NCBI GenBank assembly: GCA_025060325.1
Contig: JANXBW010000025.1
Span: forward strand, 1 to 64,000
Length of the DNA stretch: 64,000 nucleotides
Origin: Thermoguttaceae bacterium
GTDB taxonomy: Bacteria > Planctomycetota > Planctomycetia > Pirellulales > Thermoguttaceae
Direction: 5' to 3'
The translations under genes and the position numbers were made by a program. The notes beneath the pieces are model-generated. The model was not told the DNA's origin. It did not search any database and saw only the letters and a list, made by a program, of their open reading frames with translations. Shown piece by piece: positions 34,678 to 44,700 of the stretch. How positions within the stretch are numbered: position 1 is the stretch's first letter; every line of letters begins with the position of its first letter.

Positions 34678-37600
34678 ATGGCGGGCAATTCCCATCTTCA
34701 GGCGGAAAATTGGGCTTATTCTGCGGGGGCTTCCGCTCCGGCTGTGCCTCGCGACTTTGCTGAGTCTGAACACCTAATCGATGCCCAGCTTCGCCGAGTG
34801 GCTCGCCGGGTGAAGTTGGCAGACATAGTCGCCCGATGTTGTGCCACCCTCTCGCTGGTGACTGTTTTGGTTTTTTTGGCAATTGTGTGCGACCACTGGG
34901 TTTTTCCGAGGGGATTGCCGCCTTGGGGCCGAGCCGCGGCCCTCGGACTTGGTCTTCTCGTCGGTTTGGGCGGGCTTTTTGGGCCGGTGTTGGGGATCCT
35001 TCTTCGGCGGGTAAGTCCTGCTTTTGCCGCCTTGATGATTGAACAAGGTGTGCCGTGGATCAAAAACGCCCTGATTAATTTCGTGCTCCTTCGATCGGAA
35101 TTTAGGCTCGCAAGAACCCGTGGCGGAATGAGCACCGGTCCTAATAGGGGAATCGGTGCCGGCCCAGCCGAGAGGCCGGGGTCGGAAAGGCCCGATGATA
35201 ACCCGGAGGATGGTCGGCCAGCATATTTTGCCGCCTCCCCGGAACAGGATCTAAGGCAAAAAGTGCTTCTTTCGCTTGGCTACACGGCCGCAGCTCAGCT
35301 TGCCCGGGTACCTCCCCATGTGACTGTGGACTATTCGCCTGCCATTCGGCGGGCTTACCTCCTAGTTGGTCTGTGGGCATTGGTCCTGGGCTACCTAGTC
35401 CTCTCGCCAAAAAGCGTGTTTGTCTCCCTGGTGCGTATCTCCCGGCCGTGGGACGTAATTCCCCCCGCTACTCGGGTAACCATTCGCGAGGTAAAGCCCG
35501 GCGACACCGCAGTAGAGGCTGGGTCGAAGGTGACTGTTCAGGCGGTCGTAAGGGGGTTGCGTCGAGACGAAAAGGTTGCCGTGGTTTTTCGCCCGGCAGA
35601 TGGTCGGCTTAAAGAGCAGGAAATAGTCCTCTCGGCCGTGGCGGGTGGGCACCATTTTGAGGGGGTCTTGTCCGGGGGTGAGTCGGGGATTGTCGAGGAC
35701 CTCGTTTACAGGGTTCAGGCTGGCGACGCGGAAAGCCCAGAATTTCGCATTACCGTTCTCCCGCCGGTGACGTTGGTCCCGAGCCGAATTCGGATTCAGC
35801 CACCGCAATACACGGGGCTACCCGCCCGGGTCATCGAGGGGGTAGCTGACTTCGAGGGGCTTGAGGGAAGCGAAATCGATATGGAGCTGCAGGCCTCCGA
35901 AGACTTAGCTGAAGCTATTCTGGTGGGTGAGCCTCCCCTTGAGCGAAGGGTTCCGTGTCGGCCTTTGGGGGGAAAGGAGTTTTCCGTCCTATTTTCGCTT
36001 CCACGGGTTGGGCCGGGTGTCCCCCGGCCGATTTCGCTGACTTATAGCTTTAGCGGCCGGAGCAAGTCTGGCCGGGGTCTTCGACCGAATACTCAGCACC
36101 GTGTGGATATTCTCCCCGACCGGCCGCCGGAGATTCGAGTTGTTAACCTTTCTGCCGAACAAATTGATCTTCCATTGGGAGGCCGGCTGGAAATTCGACT
36201 GCAGGCGGTCGATCCCGACTTTGGGCTAAGCCGGGTGGAGCTGTGGACAGAAAGGGGGGGTAAATCTGCCCTTTACGAGACCCTTTTAGACCGGGCGGAT
36301 GCCAGCAAGGCCTTCCGCGGATTGTGGGAAGGCAGAGCATACTTCACGCCGAGTGAATTAGGGCTTCGACCGGGGGATCGGCTACGGCTGTGGGCCGTCG
36401 CTGTCGATTGCCGGCAGCCGGAACCCAACCGGGCTGAGTCGGCCAAATGGGATATCCGCATTGGCTCCCCACAAAACGGGTCTAGCGCGGAAGGTCTTCT
36501 GGCCCAACGTGATACGGCCGACGGAGCTCAAACGGCAGCTGCCCGAGGGGGTGGGGAATCGACGACTGGGGCGGCGACGGGCCAGAAGCCTGCCCAAGGC
36601 GAGAGAGATGAGACCGCAGCGGCCGAAAAGCCAGACCCGGCACGGTCCGGGGGGGAAGCCGGGGGTAGTGGGGAGGCATCTAGCGCTGAGGGGGTTTTGG
36701 AGCTAAAACCATTAAGGCCACAAAGTTCCAAGGAAAGCGAAACGCCTTCCGCCGAACTAAAAGATCACCGGGTGGTAGCCCCGGAGGCGGGGGGCCAACC
36801 CACCCTTGGGCCTGAAGGAGGGCCTCAAGCCGGCAAAGGGCGCGCAGGTTCGGAACGCAATTCTGAAGGTGGGCAATCGCCCGAAGTGTCGCAGTCTCCG
36901 GCGGCTTCCCCCGCTGGGGATTCTAACGAGGCTTCGGGGACTGGTCGGACACAGAGTTGGGAGGATGGCGGTCGGGAGTCCTCTCAGTTGGCGGCCGCTG
37001 GGGACTTGGCCCAAGCTCAATCAGGGGAGGCTTCCGCGTCACAATCGGCCGGCACGACTGGCCAGTCAGGTCCGGAGACCCGGCCGGCGGGGGCGGCCGG
37101 CCCGCAATCGCGGGAAGAGGCCGGCCAAGGCACCGGATCTGGGCAGCCGCGTGGAAGTTTTTCCCCGGCCGAAGGGAGTGGAACTCAGGGGAGTTCGGTA
37201 AATAGGGTTAGCCCTGCCGACCCGGGCGAGGTCTTCGAGCGCATCCTCAACTACTTGTCCCAAAATGCGCGAGGTGATGGACAGCTCCGGCAGGCCCTGC
37301 AAGATTTGCTATCAGGCAAGGGGGAGGCTAGCCCTGGCCAAGTAACGGACGGCGCGCAGGATAGGCCGCGTCCGGAGGGTCAACTTGCACGGCCAGAGGT
37401 AACGGCGTCGAGCTTGCAGCCAAATCAACGGTCGCCGGAGGGAACTACCCCGCCGCTTGAAGGATCCGCGTCAAAGGCGGCGGGTCAGCAAATTGCCAAG
37501 GGGCCTGGGACAGGTCCAGGGGGACCGTCGGAAGCTGGTAATCAGACTCCGCCCGGGGGAGCAAGCCAGGGCCCACCCTCCGGTGGCAGTCCTAGGGAGG

Positions 37601-39132
37601 GTGTGACTCCGGGGGCAATGCCCATCGAGGGAAACGAACGTTTGAGCGTCGACCAGTCGCAGGCTCAGGGAGGCCCAGACTCGACGGGGGCTAGCGGGGG
37701 CGACTCAAGGGTGGGACCCAGAAGCGCGGATATTAGTGGCGGCAATCCACCTCAGGGGAGAGGGGCGCCGGCAGCTCGAGAAACGGTGGGAAGTGTTGAC
37801 CCCTCAGGCCCCCAGGCCGGTCAACCTCAAACCTCATCGCCTACCGATGTGGAGGCTGGGGCCGAAAGCCGCGGAACACCAGCCAAATCAGTTGGAAACC
37901 CCTCAAGTAACGCTCAGCCCGCCTACGGCCAGCAGCGGCTAGGAGAAGCCGGCAAACCACCTGCTCCTTCCGGGGAATTGGCCGGGCAAGTTTCCCCTCG
38001 TCAGCCTGGCGGTAAACCTTCGGTGGTCCAGGAAACTTCTGAGCTTTCCTCTGGGCCTGAGGCCCAAATAGCAATGGGCGGCGCCGAACGGTCGATGCCG
38101 CCGCAAAAGTCCGTTAAGGTTCCTGCTGAGGGTGGGGGATTGGGTCAGCCCGCCGGTGAGAGAGCTGCGGAAACTCGGCCCGGGAGTCCAGCGGTGACTG
38201 CGCCGGCACCTGCCGAAGCGAATCTTCCTCGCCGTGGTGAGGCATCTTTGCCGCCTGGCAGCCAGTTCCGCGGAAACCCGGAAGCCCTTTCCCCCAGTAT
38301 TAGCCGACACCAAGCCCGCGCGACCGGGGAGTTAGAAGGTGACCGTTCTGGTGGAGGCGGAGCTGGGGGCGGTCAACCTGCCCCTCAGCCGGGGCAAGGT
38401 TCAGGCGGTCAAAGTTCGCCGGGTGAAACGGGAACTCCCATTGTCTCTCCAGGAGGGCAAGAACTTGCCCGTGCTGGGGGTTCCCCCTCGGCCCCAAGCA
38501 CCGCCCAAGTCGGTTCCCCCAGTTCCGCGGCTAGTGCGCGAATGGCTGGCGCCGGCAAAGCATCGACACAAGGGACCGCCGGAAGCGCGCAGGACCAGTC
38601 GACCCAAGGATCGGGTGGCGGACCACAGGCGGCTCCGCAAACGCCGCTTTTGTCGACAAGAACTTCAAGTGGTGGCAATCCCCTGGTGGGCGGTGGGCCG
38701 GGACCGCCGGGTCAAAGGGCCCCATTACCGGGGACTCCTCCCCCTGTCTATCGGCCGGATCCAGTGAACCTGGAGTATGCCGAAAAGGTAACAGCGCTTG
38801 TCCTTGAGTATTTGGGCCGGCAGATTCAACGTGGCCAATCTGACAAGGATCTTCTTGAAGCCTTGGGGTGGTCGGAGGAGGATCTTATTCGCTTTTACCG
38901 GGAATGGGCGGAACTTCGTCAACAAGCGCTCCAGGGTCGCGATCCTTCATCAGCGGAAGGCTACCGCCGGGCGCTTCAGGCATTGGGACTTCGTCCTGGT
39001 GCGAGGGGGCTAAGCCCTGGTTCTTTACCGGGAAAGGTTCCGCCGGTAAAACAAAGCGATGTTCCGGAGCCGCCGCCCGAGTGGGCAGAGTATTTCCGGG
39101 CTTATCGGGCCAGCGTGGCCCGCGGGCAGTAA
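34678..39132 (+). CDS. Giant DUF4175-like membrane protein with a long disordered region
   Basis: The product has about 1484 residues from the chosen ATG; a GTG at 34615 would add 21. The N-terminal third has three hydrophobic segments (TLSLVTVLVFLAIV, then AAALGLGLLVGLGGLFG, then YLLVGLWALVLGYLVL) and afterwards Ig-like beta domains with phrases such as RIQPPQYTGLP and PDRPPEIRVVN. Both are familiar from planctomycete DUF4175-type proteins. From about 36480 to 38700 the protein is a Gly/Ser/Pro/Gln/Glu-rich stretch of some 750 residues with almost no hydrophobic residues. The C-terminal 130 residues are again ordered and helical (ALGWSEEDLIRFYREW), resembling the conserved end of the family. 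Such genes usually sit with MoxR/DUF58/VWA genes, which are absent here. Function unknown. Confidence 0.78.
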   Translation: MAGNSHLQAENWAYSAGASAPAVPRDFAESEHLIDAQLRRVARRVKLADIVARCCATLSLVTVLVFLAIVCDHWVFPRGLPPWGRAAALGLGLLVGLGGLFGPVLGILLRRVSPAFAALMIEQGVPWIKNALINFVLLRSEFRLARTRGGMSTGPNRGIGAGPAERPGSERPDDNPEDGRPAYFAASPEQDLRQKVLLSLGYTAAAQLARVPPHVTVDYSPAIRRAYLLVGLWALVLGYLVLSPKSVFVSLVRISRPWDVIPPATRVTIREVKPGDTAVEAGSKVTVQAVVRGLRRDEKVAVVFRPADGRLKEQEIVLSAVAGGHHFEGVLSGGESGIVEDLVYRVQAGDAESPEFRITVLPPVTLVPSRIRIQPPQYTGLPARVIEGVADFEGLEGSEIDMELQASEDLAEAILVGEPPLERRVPCRPLGGKEFSVLFSLPRVGPGVPRPISLTYSFSGRSKSGRGLRPNTQHRVDILPDRPPEIRVVNLSAEQIDLPLGGRLEIRLQAVDPDFGLSRVELWTERGGKSALYETLLDRADASKAFRGLWEGRAYFTPSELGLRPGDRLRLWAVAVDCRQPEPNRAESAKWDIRIGSPQNGSSAEGLLAQRDTADGAQTAAARGGGESTTGAATGQKPAQGERDETAAAEKPDPARSGGEAGGSGEASSAEGVLELKPLRPQSSKESETPSAELKDHRVVAPEAGGQPTLGPEGGPQAGKGRAGSERNSEGGQSPEVSQSPAASPAGDSNEASGTGRTQSWEDGGRESSQLAAAGDLAQAQSGEASASQSAGTTGQSGPETRPAGAAGPQSREEAGQGTGSGQPRGSFSPAEGSGTQGSSVNRVSPADPGEVFERILNYLSQNARGDGQLRQALQDLLSGKGEASPGQVTDGAQDRPRPEGQLARPEVTASSLQPNQRSPEGTTPPLEGSASKAAGQQIAKGPGTGPGGPSEAGNQTPPGGASQGPPSGGSPREGVTPGAMPIEGNERLSVDQSQAQGGPDSTGASGGDSRVGPRSADISGGNPPQGRGAPAARETVGSVDPSGPQAGQPQTSSPTDVEAGAESRGTPAKSVGNPSSNAQPAYGQQRLGEAGKPPAPSGELAGQVSPRQPGGKPSVVQETSELSSGPEAQIAMGGAERSMPPQKSVKVPAEGGGLGQPAGERAAETRPGSPAVTAPAPAEANLPRRGEASLPPGSQFRGNPEALSPSISRHQARATGELEGDRSGGGGAGGGQPAPQPGQGSGGQSSPGETGTPIVSPGGQELARAGGSPSAPSTAQVGSPSSAASARMAGAGKASTQGTAGSAQDQSTQGSGGGPQAAPQTPLLSTRTSSGGNPLVGGGPGPPGQRAPLPGTPPPVYRPDPVNLEYAEKVTALVLEYLGRQIQRGQSDKDLLEALGWSEEDLIRFYREWAELRQQALQGRDPSSAEGYRRALQALGLRPGARGLSPGSLPGKVPPVKQSDVPEPPPEWAEYFRAYRASVARGQ

Positions 39133-39535
39133 GCGGCGATCGCTAGAGGCAAACTTCCTTTGGTACAGCGTGGCCGAAGGGCCCTTTGCCCCGGTGCATC
39201 CTCCCCCTTCAAGTGCCGATTCGTAAGCCGGGAAGGGCCTTTGGTCAAGGCCGGTGTTGACCTTCCGCCATCACTCACGAAAAAACCTGCCAAACCCTAG
39301 CCGAGTTAAACTCGTTAACGGTATTCCCGCCGCCTAAGGCCGGCCGTGTTGCCGGCGATGATTAGTGGTTAAAGGGTGTGCTAACGTGCCCGGCAGGGGT
39401 TGAAAATTGTTCGGGACAGAGCTTGGTTATTGTCGACAAAAAGAAGCCCGCCCTGCTACCTTGTAAACCAAAGGAGCATCTTTCCGAACATTTTCGCTCG
39501 GTGCCGGTGAGTTGACAAACTAGGGAGGCTACCAG
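39133..39535. other. 403-bp spacer upstream of heparinase-like gene
   Basis: No gene is seen. An imperfect inverted repeat involves AAGGGCCCTTTGCCCCGG near 39177 and CCGGGAAGGGCC near 39228. It could help end transcription of the upstream gene, but there is no T run. Confidence 0.35.
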
Positions 39536-41311
39536 ATGTTTGGCTTTGTTTACGCTTTTATGTTTGCTCTTGCAGCTCAGGCAGTAGATGTTCCCGAACC
39601 GCAAGCGATCCTCCGCACCTTGCGGGATGGGCATCCGCGGCTTATTGCTCCGGCAGGCGCGGAAGAGGAGATCCGGAAGGTTGTTCGTCAACACCGGAAG
39701 GCAGCGGAAATCTTTCGAAGCGTTTGGGAGGAAGCAAAGCGGATTTTATCGCAACCGCCCGTCCAGTATCGGCTCGTTGGGCCGCGACTTCTTGGGGAAA
39801 GTCGCCGGTGCCTTTACCGCGTGTATGTCCTAGCCACTGTCTATAGGCTTGAGAAAGACGAGCGGATGGCCCGCCGTGCAATTGAGGAGATGCTTGTTGC
39901 CGCTGGGTTTAAAGATTGGAACCCCAGTCACTTTCTCGACACGGCTGAAATGACCCACGCGCTAGCCATAGGCTACGACTGGCTCTACCACGTCATGAGC
40001 GAAGAGGAGCGGCGGACCATTCGGCAGGCCATTATCGAAAAAGGTCTCCGTGAGGGAGAGAAAGTGTACAAATCCGGCGGGTGGTGGGCACGGAGTCGCT
40101 ACAACTGGAACCAGGTTTGTAACGGAGGGATGACCATTGGTGCCTTGGCCATTGCTGACGAAGAGCCGGAACTTGCCGGGTGGATTGTCCATCAGGCTTG
40201 CCGATCCCTTCCCTTAGCCATGGCGGAATATGCGCCGGACGGAGCCTGGGCAGAGGGACCGGGCTACTGGAATTATGCCACAAGTTATACCGTGTACATG
40301 TTGGCGGCATTGCAAACGGCTCTGGGCACCGATTTTGGTCTTAGCGATCTGCCAGGATTTTCCGAGGCGGGGACCTTCCGCATCCATGCTATTGGGCCCT
40401 CCCAGCTTGCTTTTAACTTTGCCGACGGAGGCGAGGGGGCGGGCGAGTCGGCAGCCATGTTTTGGCTTGCCCGGCGGTTCGATAAGCCTCAGTATGCTTG
40501 GCACGAGCGAGAAGTCATCGGGGGCGACAGTGCCCTTCACCTTTGGTGGTTTGATCCCCGAGGCCAAGGATTAGCAGGCGAGCCTTTGGCGAAACACTTT
40601 CGGCATGTTGATGTAGTGACCATGCGCACCTCCTGGGAACCTACGGCCGAGTTCTACGTAGGGCTTAGAGGTGGGGATAATGCAGTCAATCACAGCCATT
40701 TGGAACTAGGGAGTTTCGTGCTTGACTTTGAGGGGAGCCGTTTCGTCAACGACTTGGGGCCTGATGATTACAATTTGCCGGAGTATTTTGGCCGCCGCCG
40801 ATGGACTTACTACCGGCTCAATACGGAGGGCCAAAACACTCTATGGATAAATAAAGATAATCAAGATCCTCGCGCGGTCGCCCCGGTCACTCACTTTGCG
40901 ACATCTCCGGAGCGGATGGAGGCGGAGGTTGACCTTTCCGCCGCTTATCGCCAGCATGCTCGGAAGGTCACACGGCGCGTTGTGCTTGAGCGTTTGGCCA
41001 ATGGTCGCTGGATCCTGACGCTGACCGATCGGTTGGAAGGGTGTCCCAAAGCGGAGATCCTCTGGCAAGCCCACACTCGGGCCACGCCGAAACTTTCCGG
41101 CGACCGAGCGGATCTAAGCCTCGATGGCAAGACGTTATCGGTCAGGATCTTAAGCCCCGCTGGTGCTCAGTTTGAACTGCTTACCTGTTCGCCCCCGCCT
41201 CCGCAGAACCCGAATAAGGGTTTCCAGAAACTAGGGATTCGTCTTCAGGGCACGGAAGAACCACTCACCCTCAGCGTGCGATTTGCCTCCCTGCAGGTAG
41301 CGGATAAGTGA
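39536..41311 (+). CDS. Secreted heparinase II/III-family polysaccharide lyase
   Basis: The 591-residue product starts with a short signal peptide (MFGFVYAFMFALAAQA). An (alpha/alpha) toroid follows (about 50-330) with the phrases GYDWLYHVMSEEER, SRYNWNQVCNGGM and YAPDGAWAEGPGYWNY. The C-terminal heparinase II/III beta-sheet domain (about 350-590) contains GGDNAVNHSHLELGSF, where the His residues fit the catalytic region of the family. GGGAGG lies eight bases before the ATG. Such lyases cleave uronic-acid polymers such as alginate or glycosaminoglycans; the exact substrate is unknown. There is no adjacent transporter or regulator. Confidence 0.85.
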   Translation: MFGFVYAFMFALAAQAVDVPEPQAILRTLRDGHPRLIAPAGAEEEIRKVVRQHRKAAEIFRSVWEEAKRILSQPPVQYRLVGPRLLGESRRCLYRVYVLATVYRLEKDERMARRAIEEMLVAAGFKDWNPSHFLDTAEMTHALAIGYDWLYHVMSEEERRTIRQAIIEKGLREGEKVYKSGGWWARSRYNWNQVCNGGMTIGALAIADEEPELAGWIVHQACRSLPLAMAEYAPDGAWAEGPGYWNYATSYTVYMLAALQTALGTDFGLSDLPGFSEAGTFRIHAIGPSQLAFNFADGGEGAGESAAMFWLARRFDKPQYAWHEREVIGGDSALHLWWFDPRGQGLAGEPLAKHFRHVDVVTMRTSWEPTAEFYVGLRGGDNAVNHSHLELGSFVLDFEGSRFVNDLGPDDYNLPEYFGRRRWTYYRLNTEGQNTLWINKDNQDPRAVAPVTHFATSPERMEAEVDLSAAYRQHARKVTRRVVLERLANGRWILTLTDRLEGCPKAEILWQAHTRATPKLSGDRADLSLDGKTLSVRILSPAGAQFELLTCSPPPPQNPNKGFQKLGIRLQGTEEPLTLSVRFASLQVADK

Positions 41312-41786
41312 ACATGTGATCCCTATCCTCTCGGGCAACTGGCTCGGCAGGGCAGTTCCCCACGATAACCCGCAGGATGGACAGAGGCTTTGGCAAGCGG
41401 CGGAAGCATCTGATTGCGCTTGCTTTGTGGGGCCGCTCGGCGAGGTAGAAGCGCGAAGCTGCTTGCGGGCGGAGAAGAGTTTCCTTGAAGCGGCAGGATG
41501 GTGCCTGGACTCCGCGGAGGGTGGCGTTCCGGGCGGGGGCACCTCGGGCAATTTGTTGTTGGTTTATTCGGCGACTGTCTTATTGTCTTGCTAGACTAGT
41601 CGGATACGTTCTTGACGCTTTTCGGCAGCGGCAATAGAGTGATTTGGTTGCTCCGGCACCTGGTGGGGCTAGTCTGCCAAGCGCCTGTGACTTTCCTCCT
41701 TCGTTGACCTTAACGGTGCGTATACCGGGAGAAGCACGGCCCATTGTTTCACAGGCGGGAACTTTTTTTGTTGCGAACTTTAGGCT
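41312..41786. other. 475-bp spacer upstream of tex
   Basis: No gene recognised. An A/T-rich patch with seven consecutive T (about 41764-41770) lies just before the tex start. No clear promoter or hairpin was found. Confidence 0.35.
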
Positions 41787-44700
41787 ATGGCTAAGCAGGT
41801 AACGATCGATATTCGCGATATCGCTCAGGAACTGAACCTGGCGGTGTGGCAGATCCAGGCGGTAATCGAGCTGCTTGAAGCGGGAAACACAATTCCCTTC
41901 ATCACGCGGTACCGCCGGGATCGCACCGGAGGTTTGGACGAGGAGCAGCTCCGCCGGATTCAGTCCCGGCTTAGCTCGCTGCGGCTCCTGGCCGAGCGCA
42001 AGCAGACTATCCTTCGTTCGATAGAAAGCCAGGGGAAACTCACGCCGGAGCTTGAGAAGGCGATTTTGGAGGCGGACTCGCCCTCCCGGCTGGAAGACCT
42101 TTATCTGCCATACAAGCCCAAGAAGCAGACGTTAGCCACACTTGCTCGCTCCCGCGGGCTCGAGAAGTTGGCTGAGGAAATCCTTCGGGCTGATCCGGCG
42201 TGCGCCGACTTGGACAAACGGGCGGCGGACTTTGTTGATCCCGACAAAAAGGTTCACCATGTTGCCGATGCTTTGGCCGGAGCTGGACATATTGTGGCCG
42301 AGCAATTTAGCGAGCGGGCCGACCTCCGGCAACGGCTTCGTCAAATGTTGCGGGAACGAGCCTTTCTGGTGGCCACCGCAGCCGAACCCCCAAGAAGTTT
42401 ACAGCAGGCAGCGGCCACGACCGCGGCCCCGCGCCAGGCAGGCCCGAAGGGAAAACCCGTTTCGGCTCCGCCATCGGCTCCAGCACCTTCCGGGGATGGG
42501 GAAGTTGCTGTGCAGGCGAAAGACCGCGTTGCCGGTGAGCCGGTCGAACAAATGGCCGGTAAAGAGCCCGACCGTTCGCCGGAACTTGTACCACTGGCTT
42601 CTTCCGAGGGATCTAGCAGCGGGCTTGCGGAAGGAAAACCGGAACCGGAAACCGTGGCAGAATCGCCGGCTGAGGTGCCCTCCGAGGCTCCATTGGGGCC
42701 AGCCAGCGCGACCGACGTGGCGGCCACGGAGCAAGGAGCGGAGCCCGGTCCGCCGCCGTGTGAGCAGCACCCCGTTGGAGCGCCTCCGGAAGCGCAAACA
42801 ATCGGGGGCCAAATGATTGCGGAGCGGGCCTCCGGCCAATCGGCCGGCGTCGCGATGGCCGAAGAAAAGGGTGCCACTGCGGAGCCCACTCCCCCTGGGG
42901 AGGCTTTAGGGGAGAGTTCAGGTCGGGTTGAAAGCGATTTAGCTGAGTCGGAGGGCATGGGAAGTTCGGCTGTGGACCCGGAGGCGGGTAACGGCAACGG
43001 TGCGAGTGGTCATGAGGACGCTGGCAACGGCAATGGTGGACATCTAGATCCCGATTGCGGAGATGATTCGGACAAAAGTGAATCGCCGGAGTTAAGCGAC
43101 GCTGGGTCAACACCATACGATCCCCAAGGTAGTCGCGACTTTCCAGCTGTGCTCGATCCGCAAGCCGATCCGGGGGGTCAACAAGGCCCTGAGCAACCTG
43201 AGCCCTCGGCCGGGCCAGTAGTTCCCTCGTCGTCCAGCGCAGGGGAAACTGCCTTGCCTTCTACCACGGCAGATGCTCCCCCTTTGCCGAAAGCGGAAGG
43301 GGAAACAACCGGGCCGATTGGCGAAGCGAGCAAACCTCCCGAAGAGCGCCTTGCTCCCCCAGCGCCTGAAGCTCAGCCGCCTGCCACCTTCGGGGCCGGG
43401 GAGCCGGCGGCCGAAGAAGCATTTTCTTGTGGAATCCCGGGGTTTGAGGCCCTTGCGGGAGAAGCACAAACTGCGGAAGCTCTGGCGAAACCGGCGCTTT
43501 CAGGTGAGACTGCGGAAGAATCTGCGGCTCCAGAGATGCCGATTGAGCCGGGGAAGCTGGAGACCCCTGCCGCGAGGGCTTTGAGCGGCGAAAACGCTTT
43601 GGAGGCTCCTTCCTCAGCCGACGTGAAAGCAGCCGCGCCAGGAGCCACGTCCGAAGAGGCACAACCTGTTTCCGCCGCAGTGTTACCGGAGGGTGAAGCT
43701 GCGCCGGCTGCGCAGACGCAGGCCGCGGAGCCGGCACGCCCGAAGAAGAAGCGAAAGAAAAGGCGCAAGGAAAGGAAAAAAGCCGGGGCAGAAAAGACTG
43801 CGGGCGAGGCCGGCGTCGCTGCTCAGGCCACTGAACCCCAAGCAGCTCGGCCCCAGAAGCTCTCCAAGGCTGAGGAGCGTTGGCTGCGCTCTCAGGCGGC
43901 GTTTCGTGATTACTTCAATTTCCGACAAAAGATCGATTCGGTCGTACCGCACCAAACCCTCGCCCTTAATCGGGGGGAACGCCTCGGCGTATTGCGGGTC
44001 AAGTTCGAGTACGACTTTGAACCACTTATGGAAGAGGCTGAGAAGCTTTGCATCCCGCCGGGGCATCCCCATGCTGACTTTTTGCGGGGTTGCCTCCGAG
44101 ATGCATTGCTTCGGCTGGTGATGCCCGCGCTTGAGCGGGAGCTTCGCCGGGAGCTCACTGACAAGGCCGAGGAACATGCCCTTCGCGTTTTTGCGCGCAA
44201 TCTCCGTAAGCTCCTCTTGCAACCGCCTGTGCGGAATCGTCGAGTGCTGGCGATTGATCCCGGTTTGAAAAACGGTTGCACCGCCGTTGCTTTGGACGAG
44301 TTTGGCAATGTCCTGGGTTATGGGGAATTTTTTGTCATCGGTCCGCCGGAACAGCTCGAAAAAGGCAAAGCGCTCCTTTGTCAACTGATCGAGCGCTACC
44401 GGATCGATCTTATTGCCATCGGCAATGGCACTGGGTCGCGGCGGACGGAGCCTTTTGTGGCTGGTCTGCTTGCCAACGAGCTAAAAGACCGCAACATTCA
44501 CTACTGTATCGTCAACGAAGCGGGGGCAAGCCTTTATTCCACCAGCCCGATCGGCCGCGAGGAATTTCCCGATTACAGCCCAGCCCTTCGGAGCGCGATT
44601 TCGATCGGCCGGCGCTTGCAAGATCCGCTTAGTGAACTAGTGAAGATTGAGCCGGCGCATCTGGGTGTGGGACTTTATCAACATGACATTCAAGCGGCCC

